Source: Cryptosporangium aurantiacum
Lineage (GTDB): Bacteria > Actinomycetota > Actinomycetes > Mycobacteriales > Cryptosporangiaceae
Direction of reading: 5' to 3'
DNA: 64,000 bases
Assembly (NCBI RefSeq): GCF_900143005.1
Contig: NZ_FRCS01000002.1
Location: 496,001-560,000 of the forward strand
Numbering within the stretch: position 1 is the first letter of the stretch; every line of letters starts with the position of its first letter. Made by a program: the position numbers and the translations under genes. The notes beneath the pieces are model-generated. The model was not told where the DNA came from, ran no database searches, and was given only the letters and a program-made list of their open reading frames with translations. Below, piece after piece: positions 50,073 to 60,334 of the stretch.

Positions 50073-50183
50073 AGTACGGCCTTGTGTCGGCACTCCGACA
50101 CGGCGTCCCCAGCGGGCCCACACCGCGCGGAGAGGCGTGGCCGCCGTAGACTGCCGGAGAATCAGATGCCTGGAGGTACAGCC

Positions 50184-51263
50184 GTGGTCGGGACGGAGCG
50201 CGAGGAGCAGCTCCGGCAAACGCTCGCCCGGATCGCACCGGGAACCTCCCTACGCGATGGGCTCGACCGGATCCTGCGCGGCAACACCGGCGCCCTGATC
50301 GTCTTCGGGCACGACAAGACCGTCGACGCGATCTCCACCGGTGGTTTCCCGCTCGACGTCGAGTTCACCCCGACCGGCCTCCGCGAGCTGGCGAAAATGG
50401 ACGGTGCGCTGGTGCTGTCCAACGACGGTTCGCGGATCGTGCGCGCGGCGGTCCACCTGATGCCCGACTCGTCGATACCGGCGGTGGAGTCCGGCACCCG
50501 GCACCGCACCGCCGAGCGAGTGTCTCGGCAGACCGGCTTCCCGGTGATCTCGGTCAGCCAGTCGATGCGCATCATCGGGCTCTACGTCGGCGGCACCCGG
50601 TACGTGCTGGACGAGACGTCCTCGATCCTGTCCAAGGCCAACCAGGCACTGGCCACGCTGGAGCGCTACAAGCTTCGGCTGGACGAGGTGTCCGGAACGC
50701 TCTCCGCGCTGGAGATCGAAGACCTGGTCACGGTCCGCGACGCGATGTCGGTGACCCAGCGGCTCGAGATGGTTCGCCGGATCTCGGACGAGATCGCCGG
50801 CTACGTGATCGAGCTCGGCACCGACGGGCGTCTGCTCAAGCTCCAGCTCGACGAGTTGATGGCCGGTGTCGACGCCGACCGCGAACTGGTGATCCGCGAC
50901 TACCTGCCAGCCGGCCGCCGTACCCGGTCGGTCGCCGACGTCCTCGACGACCTCGATCGGCTGTCCGCGACCGAGCTGCTCGATCTGACGCTGGTCGCCC
51001 GCGGCGTCGGTTACCCGGCCACTGCGGACGCTCTGGAGGGCGCCGTGAGCCCGCGCGGGTACCGGCTGCTGGCGAAGGTGCCCCGCCTGCCCGGCGCGGT
51101 CATCGACCGGCTGGTCGAGCACTTCGGTGGGCTCCAGAAGCTCCTGGGCGCGACCGTCGACGACCTGCGCGCAGTCGAGGGCGTCGGCGACGCCAGGGCC
51201 CGCTCCGTCCGAGAGGGCCTCTCCCGCCTAGCCGAATCCTCAATCCTGGAGCGGTACGTCTGA
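50184..51263 (+). CDS. disA: Diadenylate cyclase / DNA integrity scanning protein DisA
   Basis: 359 residues from GTG at 50184 with TGGAGG 8 nt upstream; an ATG at 50166 adds six residues but lacks a ribosome site. The DAC domain carries the catalytic motifs DGA (73-75) and RHR (106-108, in [11 protein letters not shown]). The linker helix region is about 145-285 and the C-terminal HhH DNA-binding domain ends with [20 protein letters not shown]. It makes c-di-AMP from two ATP and pauses at branched DNA. Length matches mycobacterial DisA. Confidence 0.96.
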   Translation: MVGTEREEQLRQTLARIAPGTSLRDGLDRILRGNTGALIVFGHDKTVDAISTGGFPLDVEFTPTGLRELAKMDGALVLSNDGSRIVRAAVHLMPDSSIPAVESGTRHRTAERVSRQTGFPVISVSQSMRIIGLYVGGTRYVLDETSSILSKANQALATLERYKLRLDEVSGTLSALEIEDLVTVRDAMSVTQRLEMVRRISDEIAGYVIELGTDGRLLKLQLDELMAGVDADRELVIRDYLPAGRRTRSVADVLDDLDRLSATELLDLTLVARGVGYPATADALEGAVSPRGYRLLAKVPRLPGAVIDRLVEHFGGLQKLLGATVDDLRAVEGVGDARARSVREGLSRLAESSILERYV

Positions 51264-51362
51264 TTGCGGCCCGGCCAGAACGACGCTGCCGAGCGGGCGC
51301 GACCACTTGAGTATGAACCAATACGCGGCGCGCCCCGCCCTGCCCGGGCTCCGGCGCCGTTG

Positions 51363-52067
51363 TTATGGATTTACGGTGAACGCCACCGGCTTGCTCTCCA
51401 GGGTGCCAAGGCGGGCGACCAGCTGGTACTTGCCCGGCTTGACCGGGGCGCCGGTGACGCAGTTCTTCGACGACGTCGTGCCGCCCCACTTGATGTAGTA
51501 GTTGAGCGTCTCCCCCGGCACGATCTTCCGCTCGACGGAGGACGCGGCGCTGTCCGCGCGGGAGCTGCAGTCGTCGGAGGACCAGACCGGCTTCGTACCG
51601 GACAGGATCTTGAGCTCCTGCTCTTCCGAGCCGACGTCGCGCCGGCACGCGTCCGACGAGGAGTTCTTGACCACCAGCCGCATCGCGGCGAACTCGCCGA
51701 TCCGCACCGAACCGTCGGAGGGCACCGCGGTGAGCGTGAGCGCCGAGTCCGGGCACGCCGCCGCAGCGGCCGTCGATCCACCTGCCGGTGCCTGCGGTGC
51801 CGCGGTCGCGGAGTCCGGTGACTCCTGACTCGGGGAAGCGTCGGCCGAGCCGACGCCGGATTCCCCGGGGTCGGAGGAGTTGCTGCCGCTCGCCGGGGAC
51901 GCCTCGCTGGTCGACGGCACGCCGACCACGCGTGCCGCGTCACTGCCCGATCCGTTGGCGATCAGGCACGACGCGAACGCGAGCACGATGATCACCAGGG
52001 GTACGAGAATCAGCAGGCGCCGACGCCAGTAGACGCCGGAAGGGTGGGGTCCGATCGTCCAGTTCAT
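51363..52067 (-). CDS. Single-pass membrane protein with Ser/Pro linker and extracytoplasmic beta domain, unknown
   Basis: 234 residues. One membrane helix (about 18-38), a low-complexity Ser/Ala/Gly/Pro linker (about 40-105) and a C-terminal beta domain (about 108-234) with four cysteines (C105, C139, C164/166 region, C203), likely disulfide-linked outside the membrane. KPGKYQLVARLGTLESKPVAF at the end looks like the last strands of an Ig-like fold. It is convergent to disA and occupies the place of the Rv3587c-type membrane protein next to disA in mycobacteria. There is no clear Shine-Dalgarno sequence before its ATG, so the transcript may be leaderless. Confidence 0.8.
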   Translation of the reverse strand: MNWTIGPHPSGVYWRRRLLILVPLVIIVLAFASCLIANGSGSDAARVVGVPSTSEASPASGSNSSDPGESGVGSADASPSQESPDSATAAPQAPAGGSTAAAAACPDSALTLTAVPSDGSVRIGEFAAMRLVVKNSSSDACRRDVGSEEQELKILSGTKPVWSSDDCSSRADSAASSVERKIVPGETLNYYIKWGGTTSSKNCVTGAPVKPGKYQLVARLGTLESKPVAFTVNP

Positions 52068-52202
52068 GGTGGAGGAACGGTATCGTCCCGAGGCCGCTGA
52101 TGCGTGACGGCGCGCCGAGTCTCAACCTGACGTGGAGACGATCACACGCATACGGCGTCCACCGGGCGCGCGGCAGCGTCGAGCCTGGCACGATCGACGC
52201 TG

Positions 52203-53111
52203 ATGTCAACGACGCTCCCCCCTGATCTGCCCCTCGCGACCCGGTTCGCAGCCCTCGTGCTCGACTGGTACGGCGAGAACGCCCGCGACCTCCCGTGGCG
52301 CACCCCGGACGCCACGCCCTGGGACGTCCTGGTCAGCGAGATCATGCTCCAGCAGACGCCGGTCTCCCGCGTCCTGCCCGCCTACCAGGAGTGGATGACC
52401 CGCTGGCCGACGCCGGCCGCGCTCGCCGCCGACGAGCCCGGCGAGGCGGTCCGCGCCTGGGGGCGGCTGGGCTACCCACGGCGTGCGCTGCGCCTGCACG
52501 AGTGCGCGGTAGCGATCACGTCGCGGCACGGCGGTGAGCTGCCGACCGACCTGGAGGCGCTGCTCGCGCTGCCGGGCGTCGGCGCGTACACGGCCCGAGC
52601 CGTGGCGTCGTTCGCGTACCGCCAGCGGCACGCGGTCGTGGACACCAACGTCCGCCGGGTGCTGAGCCGGGTGGTGACCGGTGTCGCGGACGCCGCCCCC
52701 GGCTCCGCGACCCGCGACCTCGCGCTGGCGGAGCCGCTCGTCCCCACCGATGCCGGGGTCGCGGCCCGGTACGCGGTCGCCGTCATGGAACTGGGGGCTC
52801 TGGTGTGTACCGCGAGGGCGCCCCGGTGTGCCGACTGTCCGGTCGTGGCCGACTGTGCCTGGTTCCGCGCCGGTAAACCGGCCTATGACGGGCCGGTGCG
52901 GCGTCCGCAGGGGTACGCGGGCACCGACCGGCAGGTGCGCGGGCGGCTGCTGGCCGTTCTCCGGGACGCCGACGGCCCGGTGCCGCAAGCCGCGCTGGAC
53001 GTCGTCTGGCACGACCCCGTACAGCGCGGCCGGGCGCTGGACGGCCTCGTCACCGACGGCCTCGTCGACCCTCTCCCCGACGGCCGCTACGCCCTCCCCG
53101 GCGCCCGCTGA
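52203..53111 (+). CDS. mutY: A/G-specific adenine glycosylase MutY
   Basis: 302 residues. HhH-GPD glycosylase fold: catalytic glutamate E46 in VSEIMLQQTPVSRVLPAY, HhH LPGVGAYTARAVASFA (123-138), catalytic aspartate D147 in VVDTNVRRVL, and the [4Fe-4S] cluster C202-X6-C209-X2-C212-X5-C218. It removes adenine paired with 8-oxoguanine. The C-terminal MutT-like domain of E. coli MutY is mostly absent; actinobacterial MutY proteins are usually this short. Confidence 0.95.
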   Translation: MSTTLPPDLPLATRFAALVLDWYGENARDLPWRTPDATPWDVLVSEIMLQQTPVSRVLPAYQEWMTRWPTPAALAADEPGEAVRAWGRLGYPRRALRLHECAVAITSRHGGELPTDLEALLALPGVGAYTARAVASFAYRQRHAVVDTNVRRVLSRVVTGVADAAPGSATRDLALAEPLVPTDAGVAARYAVAVMELGALVCTARAPRCADCPVVADCAWFRAGKPAYDGPVRRPQGYAGTDRQVRGRLLAVLRDADGPVPQAALDVVWHDPVQRGRALDGLVTDGLVDPLPDGRYALPGAR

Positions 53112-53115
53112 GCCC

Positions 53116-53179
53116 AGAAAGTTGGCCGGTCTTCGACGTATCCCCGCCCGCGGATCCGTCGGGAATTGGCCAACTTTCT
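53116..53179. repeat. 64-bp imperfect inverted repeat between mutY and clpC
   Basis: Two 28-nt arms match at 22 of 28 positions, with the outer 12 (AGAAAGTTGGCC / GGCCAACTTTCT) perfect, around an 8-nt centre. It starts 5 nt after the mutY stop. It may be a REP-like element or an mRNA 3' end structure. Confidence 0.7.
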
Positions 53180-53206
53180 AGGGCCCGCAACGGCCCGGGA
53201 ACGCCG

Positions 53207-53237
53207 AAGGGCGGGTCCCGTAGCGGGACCCGCCCTT
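53207..53237. terminator. Two-way terminator between mutY and clpC
   Basis: Perfect 14-nt arms AAGGGCGGGTCCCG and CGGGACCCGCCCTT with a TAG loop, 18 nt past the clpC stop on the minus strand and 96 nt past mutY. Confidence 0.8.
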
Positions 53238-53254
53238 CGAGCGGAAAGCGCGTC

Positions 53255-55777
53255 TTACTCGGCCGCGGTCTCGCCGGCGATCTCGGCGGTCACTGCGTCC
53301 GGGAGCGGAGCGGGCTTGTCCGCACCGCGAAACGTGAACTCGCCCTTCGTCTTGTCCTCCGGGTCGAGCCCGGTGACGTCGACGACGACGATCTGACCGG
53401 CGGCCAGCTCCCCGAAGAGGATCTTCTCCGAGAGCGTGTCCTCGATCTCGCGCTGGATCGTCCGGCGCAGCGGCCGAGCACCCAGCACCGGGTCGTAGCC
53501 CTTGGCGGCCAGGAGCTTCTTGGCCGCGTCGGTGAGCTCCAGCCCCATGTCCTTGTTCTTCAGCGCGGTGTCCACCCGGTTCAGCATGAGGTCGACGATC
53601 TGAACGATCTCTTCCTCGGTGAGCTGGTGGAAGACGATCGTGTCGTCGATCCGGTTGAGGAACTCGGGACGGAAGTGCTGCTTCAGCTCGTCCTGGACCT
53701 TGAGCTTCATGCGCTCGTAGTTGCTGGTCGTGTCGTTGCCTGCCTGGAAGCCGAGCGACACGGCCTTGGCGATGTCGCGGGTACCCAGGTTCGACGTCAG
53801 GATCAGCACCGTGTTCTTGAAGTCCACGATCCGGCCCTGGCCGTCGGTCAGGCGACCGTCCTCCAGGATCTGCAGGAGCGTGTTGAACACGTCCGGGTGA
53901 GCCTTCTCGACCTCGTCGAAGAGGACCACGGAGAACGGCTTGCGGCGCACCTTCTCGGTGAGCTGGCCGCCCTCGTCGTAACCGACGTAGCCGGGAGGCG
54001 CACCCACCAGACGCGACACCGTGTACCGGTCGTGGAACTCGGACATGTCGAGCTGGATCAGCGCGTCCTCGTCACCGAACAGGAACTCGGCGAGCGCCTT
54101 CGAGAGCTCGGTCTTACCCACACCGGACGGGCCGGCGAAGATGAACGAACCACCGGGACGCTTCGGGTCCTTCAGGCCGGCCCGGGTACGCCGGATGGCC
54201 TGCGAGACCGCCTTGATCGCCTGCTCCTGGCCGACGACCCGCTTGTGCAGCTCGTCCTCCATGCGGAGCAGACGGCTGGTCTCCTCCTCGGTGAGCTTGA
54301 AGACCGGGATGCCCGTCCAGTTCGCCAGCACCTCGGCGATCTGCTCGTCGTCGACCTCGCTCACGACGTCGAGGTCACCGGCCTTCCACTCCTTCTCCCG
54401 CTGCGCCTTCTGGCCCAGCAGCTGCTTCTCCTTGTCGCGGAGCGACGCGGCCTTCTCGAAGTCCTGCGCGTCGATCGCGGACTCCTTCTCGCGCCGCACG
54501 CCCGCGATGCGCTCGTCGAACTCGCGCAGGTCCGGCGGAGCGGTCATCCGGCGGATGCGCATCCGAGCACCGGCCTCGTCGATCAGGTCGATCGCCTTGT
54601 CCGGCAGGAAGCGGTCGGAGATGTACCGGTCGGCCAGCGTCGCCGCGGCCACCAGAGCGCCGTCGGTGATCGAGATGCGGTGGTGCGCCTCGTACCGGTC
54701 GCGCAGCCCCTTGAGGATCTCGATCGTGTGCGCCAGCGACGGCTCGCCGACCTGGATCGGCTGGAACCGACGCTCGAGAGCGGCGTCCTTCTCGACGTAC
54801 TTGCGGTACTCGTCGAGCGTGGTCGCGCCGATCGTCTGCAGCTCACCCCGGGCCAGCATCGGCTTCAGGATCGACGCGGCGTCGATCGCGCCCTCGGCGG
54901 CACCCGCACCGACCAGCGTGTGGATCTCGTCGATGAACAGGATGATGTCGCCGCGGGTGCGGATCTCCTTGAGCACCTTCTTCAGACGCTCTTCGAAGTC
55001 ACCGCGGTAGCGCGACCCGGCGACCAGCGCACCGAGGTCGAGCGTGTAGAGCTGCTTGTCCTTGAGCGTCTCGGGCACCTCGCCCTTGACGATCGCCTGG
55101 GCCAGCCCTTCGACGACGGCGGTCTTGCCGACGCCGGGCTCGCCGATCAGCACCGGGTTGTTCTTGGTGCGGCGGGACAGCACCTGCATGACCCGCTCGA
55201 TTTCCTTCTCCCGACCGATGACCGGGTCGAGCTTCTGCTCGCGCGCGGCCTGGGTCAGGTTGCGACCGAACTGGTCGAGGACGAGCGAGGTCGACGGGGT
55301 GCCTTCGGCCGGAGCACCCGAGCCCGCCGGCTCCTTGCCCTGGTATCCGGAGAGCAGCTGGATCACCTGCTGGCGGACCCGGTTGAGGTCGGCCCCCAGC
55401 TTCACCAGGACCTGGGCGGCGACGCCCTCGCCCTCACGGATGAGCCCGAGCAGGATGTGCTCGGTGCCGATGTAGTTGTGACCGAGCTGCAGCGCCTCGC
55501 GGAGCGACAGCTCGAGCACCTTCTTGGCTCGCGGCGTGAACGGAATGTGGCCGCTGGGCGCCTGCTGGCCCTGCCCGATGATCTCCTCGACCTGCTGGCG
55601 AACGCCCTCCAGCGAGATCCCCAGGGACTCGAGCGCCTTGGCCGCGACGCCCTCACCCTCGTGGATGAGGCCGAGCAGGATGTGCTCGGTGCCGATGTAG
55701 TTGTGGTTGAGCATCCGGGCTTCTTCTTGAGCCAGGACGACAACACGCCTCGCGCGGTCGGTAAACCTCTCGAACAT
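53255..55777 (-). CDS. clpC: ATP-dependent Clp protease ATPase subunit ClpC
   Basis: 840 residues, the length of mycobacterial ClpC1. It begins [20 protein letters not shown]. The N domain holds two Clp_N repeats with the near-identical text [16 protein letters not shown]1 has Walker [10 protein letters not shown] (about 210-218), then the UVR/M-domain coiled coil (about 410-475), AAA2 with GPSGVGKTE (about 550-558), and the D2 small domain. It unfolds proteins for ClpP. ATG follows GAGGAG/GAGGG. No downstream gene is in its transcript, which ends at the hairpin. Confidence 0.97.
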   Translation of the reverse strand: MFERFTDRARRVVVLAQEEARMLNHNYIGTEHILLGLIHEGEGVAAKALESLGISLEGVRQQVEEIIGQGQQAPSGHIPFTPRAKKVLELSLREALQLGHNYIGTEHILLGLIREGEGVAAQVLVKLGADLNRVRQQVIQLLSGYQGKEPAGSGAPAEGTPSTSLVLDQFGRNLTQAAREQKLDPVIGREKEIERVMQVLSRRTKNNPVLIGEPGVGKTAVVEGLAQAIVKGEVPETLKDKQLYTLDLGALVAGSRYRGDFEERLKKVLKEIRTRGDIILFIDEIHTLVGAGAAEGAIDAASILKPMLARGELQTIGATTLDEYRKYVEKDAALERRFQPIQVGEPSLAHTIEILKGLRDRYEAHHRISITDGALVAAATLADRYISDRFLPDKAIDLIDEAGARMRIRRMTAPPDLREFDERIAGVRREKESAIDAQDFEKAASLRDKEKQLLGQKAQREKEWKAGDLDVVSEVDDEQIAEVLANWTGIPVFKLTEEETSRLLRMEDELHKRVVGQEQAIKAVSQAIRRTRAGLKDPKRPGGSFIFAGPSGVGKTELSKALAEFLFGDEDALIQLDMSEFHDRYTVSRLVGAPPGYVGYDEGGQLTEKVRRKPFSVVLFDEVEKAHPDVFNTLLQILEDGRLTDGQGRIVDFKNTVLILTSNLGTRDIAKAVSLGFQAGNDTTSNYERMKLKVQDELKQHFRPEFLNRIDDTIVFHQLTEEEIVQIVDLMLNRVDTALKNKDMGLELTDAAKKLLAAKGYDPVLGARPLRRTIQREIEDTLSEKILFGELAAGQIVVVDVTGLDPEDKTKGEFTFRGADKPAPLPDAVTAEIAGETAAE

Positions 55778-56153
55778 CCCTCGTTAGCTCCTCACGTGCC
55801 GGTGGGCACCGTGTGGTCGCGAACACCTGATGGCGCCCGTCCCACCACTGTAGTCGGGTGATGACCTCCGGCCACCCGCCACGGGGACCGGATCCGGTAA
55901 CCACCGGAGCGCCGCGGAGACGGCGTCCACGACTACGTTTTCTACAACGGTGAGGCGGAAGCCAGGCTTCCGACCGGCTGTCCGCTGAGAGCGAACGCCC
56001 GCCTCGTCTTCGCCGCGGTCGGCTGTCGCCGACCGCCAACTACCCCTAACAGCAGATTACGGACGCTCTGCGAGGCAGTGTCCGCGGGGTGGCGCCAACG
56101 AGATCGGCGGGGCTGATGCGAGGCAACGAGCGAGGAGCCGGGAAGGAGTTCGT
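55778..56153. promoter_or_regulatory. Region upstream of clpC
   Basis: 376 nt without a supported gene between the clpC start and the lsr2 terminator. It should hold the clpC promoter. I looked for a ClgR-type inverted repeat (CGC...GCG with TTCGC half-sites) and found only one half-site near 55817-55822, so no operator is claimed. Confidence 0.4.
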
Positions 56154-56198
56154 CGAGTGGCGGCGCCGCGGTTAACCGCGATCGGCCACCGCCACTCG
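56154..56198 (-). terminator. lsr2 terminator hairpin
   Basis: Outer arms CGAGTGGCGG and CCGCCACTCG, with the perfect palindrome CGCGGTTAACCGCG (56167-56180) near the centre; it ends 2 nt before the lsr2 stop codon on the minus strand. Confidence 0.7.
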
Positions 56199-56200
56199 GA

Positions 56201-56551
56201 TCAGCTCGCGTGGAACTTCTGAACGATGTCGTTCGGGATACGGCCGCGGTCGGAAACCTTGAATCCGCGCTTCTTCGCCCATTCACGGATGGCCTGGTTC
56301 TGCTCGCGATCGGCGGTCGCAGTGGAACCGGACGAACGGGTGCGGGCAGCAGCGGCCTGCTTCACGGCGGCGGACCGACCGGTCTTACGCGCGGCACCGA
56401 CGTAAGGCGCAACGGCGTCACGCAACGTCGCCGCGTTCTTGGAAGACAGATCGATTTCGTAAGTCACGCCATCGAGCGAGAACGAGACCGTCTCTTCTGC
56501 TTCTCCTCCGTCGATGTCATCGACGAGAAGCACCTGCACCTTCTGCGCCAC
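56201..56551 (-). CDS. lsr2: Lsr2 nucleoid-associated protein
   Basis: 116 residues from GTG (VAQKVQVLLVDDIDGG), with GGGAGG 5 nt upstream. The N-terminal dimerisation domain includes LDGVTYEIDLSSKNAATLRD (27-46); a basic linker follows; the C-terminal DNA-binding domain carries the AT-hook-like RGR (102-104) in VSDRGRIPNDIV. Lsr2 is the actinobacterial H-NS analogue that coats AT-rich and acquired DNA and would be expected to silence the island at 8.4-20 kb. Position between clpC and lysS matches mycobacteria. Confidence 0.96.
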   Translation of the reverse strand: MAQKVQVLLVDDIDGGEAEETVSFSLDGVTYEIDLSSKNAATLRDAVAPYVGAARKTGRSAAVKQAAAARTRSSGSTATADREQNQAIREWAKKRGFKVSDRGRIPNDIVQKFHAS

Positions 56552-56688
56552 GAATTCCTCCCGGATCACCAGAAAAACCTGGGTACCGCTAAATACAATC
56601 ACGGCACCGACCAGAACGCCAATACCCAGTATCCACAAAACGCTGGGTAACCGCTCAGCACCCCGCCGACCGAAGCCGACCGGAACGC

Positions 56689-58242
56689 TTAAACCGGCCG
56701 GACGAACGGGAACAGAATCGTGTCGCGGATGCCGCGGCCGGTGAACACCTGGAGCATACGGTCCACGCCCATACCCATTCCACCCGACGGTGGCATGCCG
56801 TATTCGAGCGCGCGCAGGAAGTCCTCGTCCAACTGCATGGCCTCGACGTCACCCTTGGCGGCCAGCGCGGACTGCGCGACCAGGCGTTCCCGCTGGATGA
56901 CCGGATCGACCAGTTCGGAGTACGCGGTGCCGCGCTCGACCCCGTCGATGTAGAGGTCCCACTTCTCCGCGACGCCCGGCAGCGACCGGTGCGGACGCGT
57001 CAGCGGACTGGTGTCGAGCGGATAGTTCCGGACAAAGATCGGGCCGGCCAACCGCTCCTCACACAATGCTTCGAACAGCTCCTCGACCAGCTTGCCGTGC
57101 AGCCACAGTGGATTCACAGCGATGCCGTGCTTCTCGGCGTACGTGCGCAGCGTCTCGATCGGGGTGTCCGGAGTGACCTCCTCACCGACCGCCTCGGAGA
57201 CGAGCGTAAAGAGCGAAGCGGTTTCCCATTCGCCGCCCAGGTTGATCTCCGAGCCGTCGAAGCGCTCCACGACCGTCGACCCGAACACCGCGGTCGCGGC
57301 CTCCTGGTAGAGCTCCCTGGTCAGTCGGGCCATCGTGTCGTAGTCGCCGTAGGCTTCGTACACCTCGAGCATGGTGAATTCCGGCGAGTGCGTGGAATCC
57401 GCCCCTTCGTTACGGAAGTTTCGATTGATCTCGTAAACCTTCTCAATGCCGCCTACCACACAACGCTTCAAGAACAGCTCTGGAGCGATCCGAAGGTAGA
57501 CGTCGAGATCGAACGCGTTGAAATGGGTGATGAACGGCCGCGCAGCAGCACCACCGTGCACAGTCTGCAACATCGGCGTCTCGACCTCGAGGAACTGCCG
57601 ACGGTTCAGGGAATCCCGAAGCGCACGCACGGTCTCGGTACGCACTTCTACCATCCGGCGCGCTTCCGGCCGAACGATCAGATCTGCATAACGCTGCCGG
57701 ATCCGGGTTTCCTCACCCATCGGCTTGTGCGCGACCGGCAACGGCCGCAGTGCCTTTGCGGTGAGCACCCAACGGTCGGCGAGGACGCTCAACTCACCCC
57801 GACGGGACGTGATGACCTCACCGTCGATGCCGACGTGGTCACCGAGGTCGACCAGCGACTTCCAGCCCTCCAGCGATTCCGCGCCGACCTGAGCCAGGCT
57901 CAGCATCGCCTGGAGCTCGGTGCCGTCGCCTTCCCGCAGCGTCGCGAAGCAGAGCTTGCCGGTGTTGCGGATGAAGATGACCCGCCCGGTCACCGATACC
58001 CGCTCGCCGGTGTGCTCGTCCGGCCCCAGATCGGGGTACCGACCACGGATCTCGGCCAGCGTCGTCGTGCGCGGGAACCCGACCGGATACGGCTCGACGC
58101 CGTCCGCGAGCATCCGGGCCCGCTTCTCCAACCGGACCCGGACCTGCTCGGGGAGGTCGCTCTCGAACGCGTCGTCGTCAGCGGCCGGGTCGGCGTTCCC
58201 GGGCAGTGCAGGGGAACCAGGGTCGGTGGAGTTCTCGGTCAC
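56689..58242 (-). CDS. lysS: Lysyl-tRNA synthetase (class II)
   Basis: 517 residues from GTG. An acidic N-terminal tail of about 30 residues precedes an OB-fold anticodon domain (about 60-180: [23 protein letters not shown]) and the class II catalytic core with motif 2 ([14 protein letters not shown]) and motif 3 ([14 protein letters not shown], about 490-503). It charges tRNA-Lys. The N-terminal multi-helix membrane domain of mycobacterial LysX is absent, so this is the housekeeping enzyme. lsr2 follows downstream on the same strand after 137 nt. Confidence 0.96.
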   Translation of the reverse strand: MTENSTDPGSPALPGNADPAADDDAFESDLPEQVRVRLEKRARMLADGVEPYPVGFPRTTTLAEIRGRYPDLGPDEHTGERVSVTGRVIFIRNTGKLCFATLREGDGTELQAMLSLAQVGAESLEGWKSLVDLGDHVGIDGEVITSRRGELSVLADRWVLTAKALRPLPVAHKPMGEETRIRQRYADLIVRPEARRMVEVRTETVRALRDSLNRRQFLEVETPMLQTVHGGAAARPFITHFNAFDLDVYLRIAPELFLKRCVVGGIEKVYEINRNFRNEGADSTHSPEFTMLEVYEAYGDYDTMARLTRELYQEAATAVFGSTVVERFDGSEINLGGEWETASLFTLVSEAVGEEVTPDTPIETLRTYAEKHGIAVNPLWLHGKLVEELFEALCEERLAGPIFVRNYPLDTSPLTRPHRSLPGVAEKWDLYIDGVERGTAYSELVDPVIQRERLVAQSALAAKGDVEAMQLDEDFLRALEYGMPPSGGMGMGVDRMLQVFTGRGIRDTILFPFVRPV

Positions 58243-58319
58243 GCGTCAAAGCCTATCGACCCATGCCGATTCGTTTTGACCGGTGGTAAGCGGTCTCAAT
58301 TCCGACGGTGATGCGGCGC

Positions 58320-58955
58320 TCAATTCGATCCGGCCACACCACGGATCCGGCGGCGCAACGCGGAACCGGCGACCGGGCCGAGATCGTCGGCGACCTCGAG
58401 CAGAATTCCGAGCCGGTCGAGCGCGTCCAGTGCCGCCGACGACCCGGCGGAGTCGACGGCCTCGAACAGCTCCATGCCGACGAACGCCGCCGAGACCGCG
58501 TGAGCCAGGCCGCTCACGTCGACGACCGCTTCGATCGGCGATCCGGTCACCACCCGGCGGAGCACGCTCTCGATCTCCCGCACCCACAGTTGGATCGCCT
58601 CACGGGTCGCGACGGCCAGGCGTTCGTCGCCCTGCGCGCCGGCCAGCATCTGCGCGAGCAGCGTGACGTTACCCCGTTCGCGCTGGTCGGCGTGGAGCTC
58701 ACGGCCGAGCGTCAGCAGCTCGCGTAGCGTCCGGATCGCGGCGAAGCGGTCTCGGTAGCGCGCGACGTCGGCCGCGGTCGAGGATCGGCAGGCCTCGTTG
58801 AGCAGGTCGGCGACGCTTCCGAAGTGGTAGAAGACCAGCGCCTGGTTGACGCCTGCGGTCGCTGCGACCGTCCGCGCGGACGTTCCGGCGATGCCGTTGC
58901 GGCGGACGGTCTCGATCGCGCCGTCGATCAAACGCTGCCGGGTGTCCTCCGCCAT
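58320..58955 (-). CDS. TetR-family transcriptional regulator
   Basis: 211 residues from ATG (MAEDTRQRLIDGAIETV) with GGAGAAGG upstream. N-terminal HTH at about 10-55 (GIAGTSARTVAATAGVNQAL, VFYHFGSVADLL). The ligand domain follows. Its start overlaps the previous gene by 28 nt, so it is the third gene of the operon that begins at 61212. Two palindromes at 61225 and 61260, just upstream of that operon, have the form expected of TetR operators, so negative autoregulation is likely. Confidence 0.92.
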   Translation of the reverse strand: MAEDTRQRLIDGAIETVRRNGIAGTSARTVAATAGVNQALVFYHFGSVADLLNEACRSSTAADVARYRDRFAAIRTLRELLTLGRELHADQRERGNVTLLAQMLAGAQGDERLAVATREAIQLWVREIESVLRRVVTGSPIEAVVDVSGLAHAVSAAFVGMELFEAVDSAGSSAALDALDRLGILLEVADDLGPVAGSALRRRIRGVAGSN

Positions 58956-60334
58956 CCTTCTCCGTTCACCGGGGCCGCGTCGGGTGGGCAGCCGTACTCC
59001 GGGGCGCCCTCCGTGGCCGGGGATGTCCCCGCCGCTGACGGTAGCCCGCGCCCGACCGGGTCGGCGCTCGGGCCGAGGCCCATCGTGTCGGCGACGCGGG
59101 CCACCAGCCACCCGAGCCCGGGCAGGCGGGCGAGCCAACCGAGCATCGCCAGCCCGGCGTCGACGTGTCCGGCCGCGAGCGCCACCGCCGCGGTGCCGTC
59201 GGCCACCACACCGTCGCCGCGTTCGTACCGGACGCGGCGGAGCGCACCGGGATACTCGCGGGCGTCGACCAGCGACAACCCGACCGGTACCCGACGATCG
59301 AAGGCCCGATACAGCTCACGGCACTGCGCGCAGCCCAGGTCCACATAGAGCGTGGCCGGCGAGAACACGGCCGGACGACGCCGCGGTACCCACCGCCGGA
59401 CCCGGCTCCGGTACGCGGCCCACTCCGGCCCGTACCGCCTGCGCAGGTCGTCGTCCTCGTGTTTCTCGGCGACGGCCTCGCTGAACACCACGGTCATCAC
59501 CGCGGCCGCGGCCACCGCCCAGCTCGCGGTGGCGATCGCGAGCACGCCGGTCAGCAGCGTCGCCGAGACCTGCATCGGGTTCGCCAGGTATGCGTAGGGG
59601 CCGGTGGTGACCAGCCGCTCCGGCGGATCCCACGGGTACGGCGTCCCGCCACCACGCTCGACGAACTCGCGCACCGCCGCGAGGCCGGGCACCGCCGCCA
59701 GCAGCGCCGCTTGGGCGAGCACCGATTGCCACCAGCGCGGAGCACGCACCACCGCACTCCAGAAACCGCCACCCAGGTCCATCACCACCGTCGGCAACAG
59801 CCAGAACACCAGCGCGCTGAACAGCGTCAACTGGAGTACGACCCGCAGCCGCAGGTGGTGGCGCGACGCCGTGCACTCCCCCAGCACGACGGCGGGCGTA
59901 GCGACCAGCAACAACCCGAGCACCTCGCCCCAGCCCCAACCGGAACCGAGGTCGGTGAGCGGGGTGAGCGCGGGCATCGTCACCGCGTCCACCCAGCCGA
60001 CCGCCGCGAGCAGGACCGGCGTCCGCAGCCAGGCGGGCCAGTGACCGGACAGGAGCCGGCCGACCGCGACCGGCAGCGGCCCCCACAGCACCGCCCACCC
60101 CAGCCAGAGGTCGACCGGCAGACCGTCGAACGCGCCGGAGACCGGTGGGAACGACCACCAGCCGACCTGCCGCGCGAGCCGGTCCAGCGCCGCGACGCCG
60201 ACCAGCGCGGTGAGGAACGCGAGCAGCAGCGCTCCGCCGGTGCGCTTCGAGTGCCGCAGCGGATAGGCCGCAGCGCCGAGGGCGATCACCGGCACCGCGA
60301 GGACGGCGTACCGCGCGATCGCCAGGTCGGTCAC
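58928..60334 (-). CDS. Membrane methyltransferase (PEMT/ICMT-like) fused to a DCC thiol-oxidoreductase domain
   Basis: 468 residues from GTG overlapping the upstream stop (GTGA). About six to eight membrane helices cover residues 1-290. The part VTTGPYAYLANPMQVSATLL (about 230-249) and HEDDDLRRRYGPEWAAYRSR (about 284-303) is the SAM-binding signature of isoprenylcysteine carboxyl methyltransferase/phospholipid methyltransferase proteins. Residues about 325-430 form a DCC (DUF393) domain: LYVDLGCAQCRELYRAFDRR with CAQC near 332-335 and a C-terminal WLARLPGLGWLVARVADTMG. The acceptor of the methyl group is unknown. Fusion of these two domains is unusual. Confidence 0.8.
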   Translation of the reverse strand: MTDLAIARYAVLAVPVIALGAAAYPLRHSKRTGGALLLAFLTALVGVAALDRLARQVGWWSFPPVSGAFDGLPVDLWLGWAVLWGPLPVAVGRLLSGHWPAWLRTPVLLAAVGWVDAVTMPALTPLTDLGSGWGWGEVLGLLLVATPAVVLGECTASRHHLRLRVVLQLTLFSALVFWLLPTVVMDLGGGFWSAVVRAPRWWQSVLAQAALLAAVPGLAAVREFVERGGGTPYPWDPPERLVTTGPYAYLANPMQVSATLLTGVLAIATASWAVAAAAVMTVVFSEAVAEKHEDDDLRRRYGPEWAAYRSRVRRWVPRRRPAVFSPATLYVDLGCAQCRELYRAFDRRVPVGLSLVDAREYPGALRRVRYERGDGVVADGTAAVALAAGHVDAGLAMLGWLARLPGLGWLVARVADTMGLGPSADPVGRGLPSAAGTSPATEGAPEYGCPPDAAPVNGEGWRRTPGSV

